From positions 42,731 through 106,730 of the forward strand of contig CAYPRX010000004.1 in NCBI GenBank assembly GCA_964413265.1: a stretch of DNA of 64,000 nt, read 5' to 3'. Positions 1 through 8,062 of this stretch are shown piece by piece. Both the position numbers and the translations under genes were made by a program. The notes beneath the pieces are model-generated. The model was not told where the DNA came from. It was given only the letters and a program-made list of their open reading frames with translations, and searched no databases. Source of the stretch: CAVYGN01 sp964413265 (lineage in GTDB: Bacteria > Spirochaetota > Brevinematia > Brevinematales > JAOACQ01). How positions within the stretch are numbered: the first letter of the stretch is position 1; each line of letters starts with the position of its first letter.

Positions 1-328
1 CCTGTGAGGCGTCAATCAAAAGCAACACACCCTCGCAGGCACCAAGGCTCCTTGAGACTTCATAGGTAAAATCAACGTGACCGGGTGTGTCGATGAGATT
101 CAGGGTATAATCCTCACCGTCGTTTGCCTTATACTGAACCGATACTGTGTGGGCCTTGACCGTTATTCCATGTTCTTTCTCAACCTGCATTGAATCGAGA
201 ACCTGTTCAACAGCCTTCAACTTATCGATAACACCGGTCTTCTCAAGAATCCTGTCAGCCAGAGTGGATTTGCCATGATCTATATGAGCTATTATCGAAA
301 AATTCCTGATCCTATTCTTGTACAGCAT
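1..328 (-). CDS. lepA: Elongation factor 4 (LepA), N-terminal part only
   Basis: This is the first 109 codons of a translational GTPase that runs off the left edge. The visible protein starts MLYKNRIRNFSIIAHIDHGK, giving the G1 loop AHIDHGKST. It continues with LDSMQVEKEHGITVKAHTV (switch I) and the G3 motif DTPGHVDF. The spacing and the EKEHGITVKAHTV block are typical of LepA/EF-4, the ribosome back-translocation factor, rather than EF-G or TypA. The ATG at 326-328 is preceded on the minus strand by GGAGAC at a normal distance. A sigma-70 promoter lies directly upstream (356-384). Only the GTPase domain start is visible, so the rest of the gene cannot be judged. Confidence 0.93.
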   Translation of the reverse strand, partial: MLYKNRIRNFSIIAHIDHGKSTLADRILEKTGVIDKLKAVEQVLDSMQVEKEHGITVKAHTVSVQYKANDGEDYTLNLIDTPGHVDFTYEVSRSLGACEGVLLLIDASQ

Positions 329-355
329 AAAGTCTCCGATATATTGACTTGTAGC

Positions 356-384
356 ATTATAAAATACAGCATTATATTAATCAA
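356..384 (-). promoter_or_regulatory. Predicted sigma-70 promoter of lepA
   Basis: On the minus strand the -35 box TTGATT (379-384) and the -10 box TATAAT (356-361) are separated by 17 bases. This is a near-consensus arrangement, about 25 bases upstream of the lepA start codon. Confidence 0.65.
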
Positions 385-500
385 ACGGTGGTATTTTCAA
401 CCGGTCTGTCTTTTATGCGCATAGGAACTAAGCGTAAGATTTGCAAGGCTCAAGCTTACTGAATCATGACAATGAAAAGGGTGAATTATTATCCAATACC

Positions 501-529
501 TTGCTTAAAATCTGTTTTTATGTTATAAA
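501..529 (+). promoter_or_regulatory. Predicted sigma-70 promoter of the lipoprotein gene
   Basis: TTGCTT (501-506) and TATAAA (524-529) are spaced by 17 bases. Transcription would begin near 536, almost on top of the ribosome binding site GGAGG (536-540), so the leader would be only about ten bases. Confidence 0.45.
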
Positions 530-545
530 TTAGGTGGAGGAACAG

Positions 546-911
546 ATGCAGTACTTATTATCCGCCTTCGCATTAGCTGCTGCAATGCTCGTCTCATGTG
601 ATACCTATAAAAAACCCGCACCTGAAGAAATAAACCGGATTGTAATTTTTGAATCAACTTATTCAGGGGTAAAGATCACTGGCATCAGGATCGTACAGGA
701 CCTTTTTGAAAGCAGGGACAGGACCTGCAAGGTTAAGCTTAAAATCAGTGTTATTGTCGAGCATGACATCATCGCTTATATAAAGAAGGGCAAGAAGGAT
801 TTTATGCCCAACATACTATACTGGAAAGCTGGCGATAAAAAGATCATCGACGCCGATGCCCTGCTTGGCTATGAGAATGACAAGAAATGGCACCTGAAAC
901 AGTATTACTAG
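546..911 (+). CDS. Small putative lipoprotein, unknown function
   Basis: The predicted product has 121 residues. It begins with a hydrophobic signal peptide and a lipobox ending AAMLVSC, so it should be lipidated on the Cys and anchored in a membrane. The mature part is short, mixed alpha/beta in composition and rich in Lys and charged residues. I recognise no family. I chose the ATG at 546 because GGAGG (536-540) lies five bases upstream. A GTG at 534 in the same frame would place this ribosome site inside the gene. It diverges from lepA and has no obvious operon partner, since the next gene starts 143 bases later. A small envelope lipoprotein is as far as the sequence goes. Confidence 0.7.
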   Translation: MQYLLSAFALAAAMLVSCDTYKKPAPEEINRIVIFESTYSGVKITGIRIVQDLFESRDRTCKVKLKISVIVEHDIIAYIKKGKKDFMPNILYWKAGDKKIIDADALLGYENDKKWHLKQYY

Positions 912-1054
912 TATTAGTTGATGCGGTGGAAAAGCTTAATACCGTTCTTTTAAACTTGCCCGCCTTTTCAGACCGATATGAACAATAATTTATTTTCTTT
1001 ATGATTGAAGGAACGTTATACTATTCTATTATGAAAGTAAGAGGTATTTTTTAG

Positions 1055-3355
1055 ATGAATAATTCCAGATTTACCATAGGTTTTATTACAGACGGACTTT
1101 CGGGAATCGGAAGCGATTTCCTTGTCTGGCATGCCATATGGCCCGCTCTGGCCCGGACGGCTGAGGCGAGGAACGCCAATCTGATCACGTTATTAGGCGG
1201 TTCGATAAATATCCATCCCAACAATAAATACGAGAAAACAAGAAACAAGATCTATGAATTTGTTAACCAAAATTTGTTTGACGGAATAGTGTTTGCCGGC
1301 AGTTCAATAGGCAATTATATCTCTAAAGAAGAACTAAAAAATTTTTGCGAACGATACAAACCAATACCTATGGTTTGCATTGGAGGTCCGATAGAGGGTA
1401 TACCAAGCGTGCTGATGGATAACCAGGTCGCACTGAAAAGTATGATTACACATTTATATGAGGAACATAAGTGTAAAAAGATCGCTTTTATCCGCGGCCC
1501 AGAGGGAAACAATGACGCCGACATAAGGTTCAACGTTTATTCTGAAATGCTGAATAATTTTGGAATTGATTTTGATAAAGACCTTGTTTTCACGGGGAAT
1601 TATCTTGAAGCATCCGGCGCTGCAGCAATCAGGTTCTGGCTCGATGAAAAAAAGGCAGATTTCAAGGCAATAGTGGCTTCCAATGATTCTATGGCGATCG
1701 GGGCAATGAAGGAGCTGGGAAAAAGAGGTATAAGTATACCGGGTACAATTGCAGTCACCGGCTTCGATGATATAGAGGATGCAGCCGTTTTTAATCCGCC
1801 GATTACTACGGTCAAGCAACCCATCGTTGAAATGTCCGTAAAGGCCGGAGAGATGCTTCTTGATTTTCTTGAAGGAAAAGCAACATTACCGGGAAATATT
1901 TATATCCAGGCAACACCGGTTGTACGTCAGTCATGCGGCTGCAAACCATTATTAATACAGGAATTTGCATCGATAAGCTTCATTAAAGCAAAAGCAGATT
2001 ATAAAAACGCTCTTAATTCGGAGCGTATGAAGATCCTGGCAAAACTTACAAAAATCTTAAGCGAGGGAAAGGATTTTTCAAAGTCTGATTTGGTGCAAAA
2101 AATATTGGATGCTTACCTTTCAGAAATAATTGAAAACAAGGATGGTAAATTCATCGAGACTGTTGAATCCATCCTTGATGAAATATACAATTCGGGGGAT
2201 GAGGTCACGATATGGCATCATGTGCTGTCTGCCCTCAGGAATTCAATATTACCTCTTATCGGAAATGAAGATGATTTTGCAAGGGCCGACTCCATGCTTC
2301 AGAAGGCCCAGCTCTATATTAATGAACTTTCCCTGCGCGTAATATCCGCAAGGAAGCTTAATGCCGAAAAACGAACTCTTAAGCTCAGCATATTCGCCCA
2401 GGCTCTATCGACCACCTTCGAGATGCAGGAGCTTGAAGAAACCGTTATCAGAGAAATTCCTCGCCTTAATATTCCCGGTTTTGTAATATCCCTTTATTCG
2501 GACGGCAACAATAAGACCGAGAATTGCCGCATTTTTACCCTATTTCGAGACGGAGCAAGAGTTCAGCCGAATGAAAATGAGGCTGTTTATCCAAGCAGTA
2601 TTCTTATTCCGAAGAGCCTGCTTCCATCCGCTAGAAGGTTCTCGATGATAGCAGCTCCTCTGTATTTCAGATTCGAACACCAGGGCTTTATTCTCATGGA
2701 AACAGGGACCATGGATGGAATAATATATGAGACCGCTATAACCCAGATTTCAAGTTCGCTGGAAGGAGGTTTACTTATAAACATAAGCAGGGATGCTGAA
2801 TTGGCTCTCGAGAAACGAGCGAGGAACATTGAGAATGTAGTGATGCCAATGATCGAAACTATCAAACAGGTATCCGGAATTTCGGCAGAAAAGATGGTCT
2901 TCGTCCGTGATATTACAGGGAAAACGCAGGAAAGTTACCTTAAAATTAAGGATACGAATAATATTATCGAAAAGGTTGCCCTGAACATCAGTAATATTCT
3001 TCAGATTATAAACATAATTAATGAAATTTCCAGTACTGTCAACCTTGTGGCGCTCAATGCTTCTATTGAAGCTACCCATGCCGGAGAATTCGGGAACGGC
3101 TTTGCGATCATTGCAAGGGAAATAAAGAAATTATCTGATTCGACTAAAAAGAATTCAGAGGAGATCGCAAGAACACTCAAGGACGTCGTTAAAAATGTCC
3201 AGGACACAGTTTCAACAGGAAAGGACAGCCTTGCCTCGTTCGAGGAACAGAAGAACGGCGTTGAAACCCTTATTGAATCCCTTGAGGTGATTATGAAAAA
3301 TATGGACAGCCTTTCGGACAGCAGCAAAAAGATTCTTGAAGTAATGGGGCAGTAA
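1055..3355 (+). CDS. Soluble LacI-type sensor fused to methyl-accepting chemotaxis signalling domain
   Basis: The predicted protein has 766 residues. Residues 1-290 resemble the periplasmic-binding-protein-like sensor of LacI/GalR regulators: it opens with TIGFITDGLSGIGSDF and includes the motif VTGFDDIEDA. The helix-turn-helix of a real LacI protein is absent. A Cys-containing RQSCGCK motif (291-297) marks the sensor's end, as in other signalling fusions of this type. A middle segment of about 330 residues has no clear family, although a GAF-like fold is possible. The last 150 residues are helical with the MCP hairpin NLVALNASIEATHAGEFGNG near 662-680. I see no membrane helix, so this is probably a cytoplasmic sensor feeding CheA/CheW in response to a small ligand such as a sugar. 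No chemotaxis genes are adjacent. Confidence 0.85.
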   Translation: MNNSRFTIGFITDGLSGIGSDFLVWHAIWPALARTAEARNANLITLLGGSINIHPNNKYEKTRNKIYEFVNQNLFDGIVFAGSSIGNYISKEELKNFCERYKPIPMVCIGGPIEGIPSVLMDNQVALKSMITHLYEEHKCKKIAFIRGPEGNNDADIRFNVYSEMLNNFGIDFDKDLVFTGNYLEASGAAAIRFWLDEKKADFKAIVASNDSMAIGAMKELGKRGISIPGTIAVTGFDDIEDAAVFNPPITTVKQPIVEMSVKAGEMLLDFLEGKATLPGNIYIQATPVVRQSCGCKPLLIQEFASISFIKAKADYKNALNSERMKILAKLTKILSEGKDFSKSDLVQKILDAYLSEIIENKDGKFIETVESILDEIYNSGDEVTIWHHVLSALRNSILPLIGNEDDFARADSMLQKAQLYINELSLRVISARKLNAEKRTLKLSIFAQALSTTFEMQELEETVIREIPRLNIPGFVISLYSDGNNKTENCRIFTLFRDGARVQPNENEAVYPSSILIPKSLLPSARRFSMIAAPLYFRFEHQGFILMETGTMDGIIYETAITQISSSLEGGLLINISRDAELALEKRARNIENVVMPMIETIKQVSGISAEKMVFVRDITGKTQESYLKIKDTNNIIEKVALNISNILQIINIINEISSTVNLVALNASIEATHAGEFGNGFAIIAREIKKLSDSTKKNSEEIARTLKDVVKNVQDTVSTGKDSLASFEEQKNGVETLIESLEVIMKNMDSLSDSSKKILEVMGQ

Positions 3356-3389
3356 AAAATTAAAATGCCGCAAAATAAAACAACGCATC

Positions 3390-3418
3390 TTGATAATTTC
3401 CATGATATTGATTATAAT
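3390..3418 (+). promoter_or_regulatory. Predicted sigma-70 promoter of the RLAN/ATP-grasp/GNAT/uvrC operon
   Basis: TTGATA (3390-3395) and a perfect TATAAT (3413-3418) are separated by 17 bases. Transcription should begin near 3425, leaving a leader of about 85 bases. The leader contains a GAGGAGG (3456-3462) with no ATG after it. All following genes to 8039 overlap or abut, so this promoter likely serves the whole run. Confidence 0.72.
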
Positions 3419-3511
3419 CTCATTTTAATTACATTTTTTCTCAAAACTGGCAATCGAGGAGGTACAAAAACTGCTATATCTGATAAATTAAAGGTATAGA
3501 AGAAATTCGAT

Positions 3512-4144
3512 ATGAACGAGGTTTGGCTGTTTAAAACTCACGAGGATTTACTGGGGGAGGGTGAATCCTTTTATAATCTCTACGGGGATTATACCTACCT
3601 TCTGGAAGGGTATTACGAAACCCTTCAAAGCCAGTTAAGCGGCGTTAATATCCATCCCACCGCCGAAGAATGCCTTGACGCTTATATAACAGCGCTTGCA
3701 ATGGAAAAAGCCCAGCTGAACAAACTGCCGGTACCCGAGTATAAAATTGTCACTGATAAAACCAAAATTGATATCTTTCCGGTCCTGGGTTATGCTATGA
3801 ATCCTTTTTCAAATAATTCATATATAATTGATAATGAGAAATTTTACGATCACAAGATCAAATCCCTCACCCTCTCCGGAAAGTATTTTGCTCTTCTTCA
3901 GAGGATACCTCCAGAGGATTACAGGCTTGACACGATTCGATGCATTCTCGGCAGAACAATGGTAAAGGAGTATTCGGATTTCGCCATGACTTCTTTTAAA
4001 ATTTTCAAAGTGCCGATAATGAAGATAAAAGTTATTGTTACACTGGATAACTACCTTATGAGCGCTATTGAGCCGATGGATTACGACACGCTTACGATCA
4101 ATGAAAAGAAGATGCTTGAGGGGTTGGGGCAATGGCAAAAATAG
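3512..4144 (+). CDS. RLAN-like protein (RimK-type ATP-grasp N-terminal domain as a separate gene)
   Basis: The predicted protein has 210 residues with no signal or membrane segment. The segment YTYLLEGYYETLQSQLSG near residues 27-44 and the following xxHPTAEE resemble the RLAN domain. That domain normally forms the N-terminal half of large RimK-family ATP-grasp proteins, with a pattern like YL..GYY.SL.AE..G....P. Here it is a stand-alone gene overlapping the next gene, an ATP-grasp ligase, by 13 bases. Its role is unknown; in the fused proteins it is assumed to help recognise the substrate. The assignment rests on this motif plus the neighbourhood, so the fold should be checked. It is the first gene after the promoter at 3390-3418. 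Confidence 0.6.
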   Translation: MNEVWLFKTHEDLLGEGESFYNLYGDYTYLLEGYYETLQSQLSGVNIHPTAEECLDAYITALAMEKAQLNKLPVPEYKIVTDKTKIDIFPVLGYAMNPFSNNSYIIDNEKFYDHKIKSLTLSGKYFALLQRIPPEDYRLDTIRCILGRTMVKEYSDFAMTSFKIFKVPIMKIKVIVTLDNYLMSAIEPMDYDTLTINEKKMLEGLGQWQK

Positions 4145-5025
4145 CGATTTTTACTGAGAGAAGCACCCTGAGAATGGCAGCTGAGCTTAACTCTCTATTC
4201 AATTTCAGGGAACTGGCGCTTGAACAGGGCCATGATCTTGACTTCATATTCAAAGACGATATCAAGTATATCAAGAACTACGATGCCATATTCATCAGGG
4301 CACTGACGGATCCTTTAAATAACAGTTACGTGGTATCCAGGATCGCTGAACTGAACAATATCAGGGTCCTGGACATGTCATCCGATATACGGATCTGTTC
4401 TGACAAGGTCAATATGTATCTCCATCTTCAAAAAGATAATGTGCCCCACCCGTCCACGGTATTTCTAAAAAACGATGAAGTTACCATCGAGAATGCAAGG
4501 GATTTCTTTGAATCAATGGGAATACCCCTGGTCCTCAAGGCACCGAATTCGAGTTTTTCAGCGTATGTGGAAAAAGTCTCTTCTCCTGATGAATTTGTTA
4601 AAATAGGCAAGAAATTCCTCCGCCGTTCTGACATTATAATAGTTCAACAATACCTGCCAAGCCGTTTCGATTGGAGAGTTGTTCTTCTCGATGGTAAAGT
4701 AATCTCCATAGTCAAGTATGTAATGAATACAAATGCATGGAAGATAGTCGATCATGACCATGATGGGAAACTTCTCCAGTGCACAGTTGAAGGGATGGAG
4801 ATCGGGCAGGTTAATCCCAGGCTTATAGATACTTCGCTCAGGGCTGGCAACTCAATCGGCAAGGGACTTTACGGTGTTGACCTCAAAGAAGTCGATAACG
4901 AATATTACGTTATAGAAGTCAACGACAATCCAAACATCGATCAGGGACTTGAAGATCAGAAGTCGCCTATGATCTATGAATGGATCATAAAATACCTTGT
5001 TGGAGAACCTTTTGAGGGGTTATGA
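4132..5025 (+). CDS. RimK-like ATP-grasp ligase
   Basis: The predicted protein has 297 residues with the ATP-grasp layout. Its N-terminal Rossmann-like domain starts MAKIAIFTERSTL. The central ATP-binding domain contains PLVLKAPNSSFSAYVEKV. The C-terminal metal-binding motif EVNDNPNID lies at residues 262-270, with the paired Glu and Asn that bind magnesium. RimK-type enzymes couple ATP hydrolysis to form an amide bond between a carboxylate and an amine, often an amino acid. The start ATG overlaps the RLAN gene and its stop overlaps the start region of the GNAT gene, so translation is coupled. The natural substrate cannot be told from sequence. A generic glutamate or peptide ligase is the main alternative. 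Confidence 0.85.
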   Translation: MAKIAIFTERSTLRMAAELNSLFNFRELALEQGHDLDFIFKDDIKYIKNYDAIFIRALTDPLNNSYVVSRIAELNNIRVLDMSSDIRICSDKVNMYLHLQKDNVPHPSTVFLKNDEVTIENARDFFESMGIPLVLKAPNSSFSAYVEKVSSPDEFVKIGKKFLRRSDIIIVQQYLPSRFDWRVVLLDGKVISIVKYVMNTNAWKIVDHDHDGKLLQCTVEGMEIGQVNPRLIDTSLRAGNSIGKGLYGVDLKEVDNEYYVIEVNDNPNIDQGLEDQKSPMIYEWIIKYLVGEPFEGL

Positions 5026-5485
5026 AGCACTTTCATTCAGAACGGCAGGTTTACCTGACTATGAACTTATATCAGAGATGGAAAAAAGCTGTTTCAATTC
5101 TTTTGATATTTTCAAACCCCACCAGCTTCGCCGTTTTATAAAAAACCCTGCCGGATCCATAATCACCGATATAATCACCCTCGGATATAATCCAATAGGA
5201 TGGGCCTCTTATTTTACCAGATCAAACTCTAAACTCATCAGACTGTATTCAATATGCATTGTTCCGGAATTCGGAGGAAAGGGATATGCGAGGGAATACA
5301 TGAAAATGCGTTTTTCAAGCCTGGCTGGCTTTAAAGCAATGATTCTCGAAGTAAGGGTCTCAAACATCAAGGCCATCCATTTGTACGAGGGGTTAGGATT
5401 CAAACTTTGGAAAAGGCTTCCCGGATATTACCCTGATGACGAGCATGGGATCAGGATGATCAAAAACCTGGAAGAGCCGACGTGA
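5012..5485 (+). CDS. GNAT family N-acetyltransferase, RimI-like
   Basis: The predicted protein has about 157 residues. The acetyl-CoA binding block reads IVPEFGGKGYAREYMKMRF, which matches the GNAT pattern V.P.yrgkGyg. It is followed by LEVRVSNIKAIHLYEGLGFK, the beta4-beta5 region typical of RimI-type enzymes. I chose the TTG at 5012 because GGAG (5002-5005) lies six bases upstream; a TTG at 4997 is also possible. The gene overlaps the ATP-grasp gene upstream and the uvrC start downstream. With the two preceding genes it forms a probable biosynthetic unit in which the ligase product or its amine partner could be acetylated. The substrate is unknown. Confidence 0.8.
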   Translation: MRGYEALSFRTAGLPDYELISEMEKSCFNSFDIFKPHQLRRFIKNPAGSIITDIITLGYNPIGWASYFTRSNSKLIRLYSICIVPEFGGKGYAREYMKMRFSSLAGFKAMILEVRVSNIKAIHLYEGLGFKLWKRLPGYYPDDEHGIRMIKNLEEPT

Positions 5486-7305
5486 TAAGCGAAAACAAGG
5501 GATTTTATCTCCCGTCCGAGGTAAACTCTCTCCCTGAGAAGCCTGGCGTTTACCTTATGAAAGATGCTAAAGGAATTATCATTTATGTCGGAAAAGCAAA
5601 AAATCTTAAAAAGAGAGTCTCTTCATATTTCCAAAAAAAGAACGATTCAGAATACGGGGTTAAAACCAGGTACCTTGTCGATAACATCGCAATCATAGAT
5701 ACCATAGTGCTTGACAACGAATCAGAAGCACTTATTCTTGAAGCAAATTTGATCAAGCAATACATGCCTAAGTACAATGTGTCATTCAAGGACAACAAGT
5801 TCTATCCTTTCATAGCCCTTACTATGAGGGATGATTTCCCCCGGATCCTGTTTACAAGAGAAAGGAGAAGGGATTCTTCGCTTTATTTCGGGCCTTATAC
5901 AAATGCAAGGTCTGTCCGGGAATACATTGATCTTATACAGCGTCTTTTCAGGATCAGGACATGCGTAATAATGCCCAAAAAGGAATGCATTCTATATCAT
6001 ATTAACCGTTGTACAGCCCCCTGTATCCATAAAATATCAAGAGAAGAATACATGTTGCATGTTAAAGAGGCCGTAGAACTCCTTTCCGGGGATTCTCATA
6101 TCTTATTGAAAAAGCTCGAAAAGGATATGAAGGAATCTGCGCGCACTCTTCTTTTCGAAAAAGCCCAGTCCATTAAAGAAAAGATCGACGCTATCAGAAT
6201 TTTCGAGGAAAGTCAGAGCGTTTTCCTTGAAAGAAATATTAACGCCGATTTCATATCCATGACTGCCCACATGGGACGGGCTGTTTTCGTTGTAACCACG
6301 ATAAGAAGCGGCAAAATGATAGGCAAGAGAAGCTACAGTGCAGTCCTCCAGCTTGAAGAGGATTTGACTGACCTGATGTTTGATTTTCTGCTTGAGTACG
6401 ACAGGGATTCTGACGGCAGGCAGGAGCTTTATATAATAGATGAAAAATACAGCAGACTGATCGGACCGGCAAATACTTATTTTTCCGATAAGGGCAGGAA
6501 GGCCAAGGTAATAACTCCTGAAGATGATAAAGAGAGGTCTCTTCTAAAAATGGCCCTTGAGAACGCGTCACTTCATATGAATCAGATTTTAAGCAAGGTT
6601 GATACATCGGAAGGCCTGAGAGAGCTCCAGGAAATACTCGATCTTGACACCCTTCCTATGAGGATCGAGGGTTTCGATATTGCAGACATTCTCGGTCTTC
6701 ATGCTGTAGCATCCCTTGTATCTTTCTATGCCGGCAAGCCTGAAAAACAGAATTACAGGATATTTAAAATCAGGTCGAAATCAACACCAGACGATTTTGC
6801 CATGATAAATGAAGCTGTCTCAAGAAGATACAAAAAACTAAAAGATGAGGACAGGGAACTGCCTGATCTTGTTCTCATCGATGGCGGAAGAGGTCAGCTG
6901 AATGCAGCTCTGGAAGCTATAGCAGGTTTAAACCTGAACCTGAATATCGTATCCCTTGCTAAGAAAAACGAGGAAATATATACCCCGTACAGGGAAAGAC
7001 CTGTCATTTTAAGCCGAAATTCACCCGCCCTTCACATCCTGCAGCAGGTCAGAGATGAAACTCACAGGTTCGCCAATTCATATTATAACAGGCTGAAAAA
7101 CAAAAAAGATATTGAATCTGTTTTCGACGGGATTAAAGGAATAGGTAAAAAAAGAAAACAAATTATACTGGAAAATTTTTTAAACTATGATATAATGAAG
7201 GACTTAAATATTGACTGCCTGATCAAAAAAGGCATACCTCCGGCAGCAGCGCAGGCCGCGCTTGAAAAGATCAAGCTTATTGCTAATAATGGAGAAAACA
7301 CATGA
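5482..7305 (+). CDS. uvrC: UvrABC excision nuclease subunit C
   Basis: The predicted protein has 607 residues, the normal UvrC length. The N-terminal GIY-YIG nuclease domain has GVYLMKDAKGIIIYVGKAKN. A conserved Cys cluster, RTCVIMPKKEC then RCTAPC, follows at about 160-185 and is the iron-sulfur site known in this family. A UVR motif that contacts UvrB lies near 205-240. The C-terminal RNase H-like endonuclease domain begins IEGFDIADILG, and helix-hairpin-helix motifs end the protein. It makes both incisions around a lesion in nucleotide excision repair. The start is GTG at 5482, overlapping the GNAT stop. No uvrA or uvrB is adjacent. Confidence 0.97.
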   Translation: MISENKGFYLPSEVNSLPEKPGVYLMKDAKGIIIYVGKAKNLKKRVSSYFQKKNDSEYGVKTRYLVDNIAIIDTIVLDNESEALILEANLIKQYMPKYNVSFKDNKFYPFIALTMRDDFPRILFTRERRRDSSLYFGPYTNARSVREYIDLIQRLFRIRTCVIMPKKECILYHINRCTAPCIHKISREEYMLHVKEAVELLSGDSHILLKKLEKDMKESARTLLFEKAQSIKEKIDAIRIFEESQSVFLERNINADFISMTAHMGRAVFVVTTIRSGKMIGKRSYSAVLQLEEDLTDLMFDFLLEYDRDSDGRQELYIIDEKYSRLIGPANTYFSDKGRKAKVITPEDDKERSLLKMALENASLHMNQILSKVDTSEGLRELQEILDLDTLPMRIEGFDIADILGLHAVASLVSFYAGKPEKQNYRIFKIRSKSTPDDFAMINEAVSRRYKKLKDEDRELPDLVLIDGGRGQLNAALEAIAGLNLNLNIVSLAKKNEEIYTPYRERPVILSRNSPALHILQQVRDETHRFANSYYNRLKNKKDIESVFDGIKGIGKKRKQIILENFLNYDIMKDLNIDCLIKKGIPPAAAQAALEKIKLIANNGENT

Positions 7306-8039
7306 ATGCCTGTATTTATACGCAGTCTAACTGGGTAAGAAATAATTATGTCAATTCCCTGATTCCCAGAGGCATATCCCTCTACCATGTCGAGCATGGC
7401 GAGGAATTGATCGAAAAACTTATAACAACGAAATCAGAAATCGCAATTCTTGATGTCATTCAGGAGGATTATGACTCGATTTTTGCCCTGATTAATCTAA
7501 TGAAATCGCATGTATCCGAAATCGTTAAGGGTGCATCCATAATCCTCATCATAGGTTCAATAGATAAAAGTCATGTGACAAACGCCATCCAATTGGGAGT
7601 GAAAGGCTTTATAAAAAGCAGTGCCGATGAGAATTTTATCGGAAATTATATAATCGATCTCTATAAAAAAGACAAGGGTGTTCCTGCAGAAAGAAAATAT
7701 ATTCGGGTTTCCTTTGACCCGGCCAACCCTAATGAACGGATAGGCATTAAATTCCGCTCTCCAAAAAATTCACAGCTTATAATGGGTCTGATAAAAGACA
7801 TAAGCTTCGGTGGCATCGCGGTTGAACTTGTCGGAACTTTCCCATCCGAATCTCTTGCAGCGGGAATAACAGTAAAAAATATGCAGTTTATACTTGAAGG
7901 CAAGGATGTCTTTGTTGATGGTATAGTTGTAGCCTATCAGAAAATGTTCTGCGCTTTCCGTTTTATTAATATGTCCGAAACAGTAAGTGAGATAATCAGC
8001 CATTACGTTTTCCAAAGGATTTCTTCAATTTTAGTTTAA
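7302..8039 (+). CDS. Receiver-like domain plus PilZ domain protein
   Basis: The predicted protein has 245 residues. The N-terminal part looks like a response-regulator receiver: it has a hydrophobic strand ending in LDV with Asp at 51, and a GVKGFIKSS segment near 105 like the conserved Lys region. However, it lacks the usual acidic pair after the first strand, where it reads MNACIYTQSN. The C-terminal part carries the PilZ signature for cyclic-di-GMP binding, RKYIR at 131-135 and DISFGG at 166-171. It is therefore a likely c-di-GMP effector with a non-canonical receiver. The ATG overlaps the uvrC stop (ATGA), so expression is probably coupled to uvrC. Confidence 0.78.
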   Translation: MNACIYTQSNWVRNNYVNSLIPRGISLYHVEHGEELIEKLITTKSEIAILDVIQEDYDSIFALINLMKSHVSEIVKGASIILIIGSIDKSHVTNAIQLGVKGFIKSSADENFIGNYIIDLYKKDKGVPAERKYIRVSFDPANPNERIGIKFRSPKNSQLIMGLIKDISFGGIAVELVGTFPSESLAAGITVKNMQFILEGKDVFVDGIVVAYQKMFCAFRFINMSETVSEIISHYVFQRISSILV

Positions 8040-8062
8040 CTCAAAAATACCGGGGTTTTATA

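Noticed and set aside
6251..6607. A minus-strand frame of 118 codons opposite uvrC
   Set aside because: Its Cys- and Pro-rich product reflects the antisense of conserved uvrC codons, and it lacks a ribosome site.
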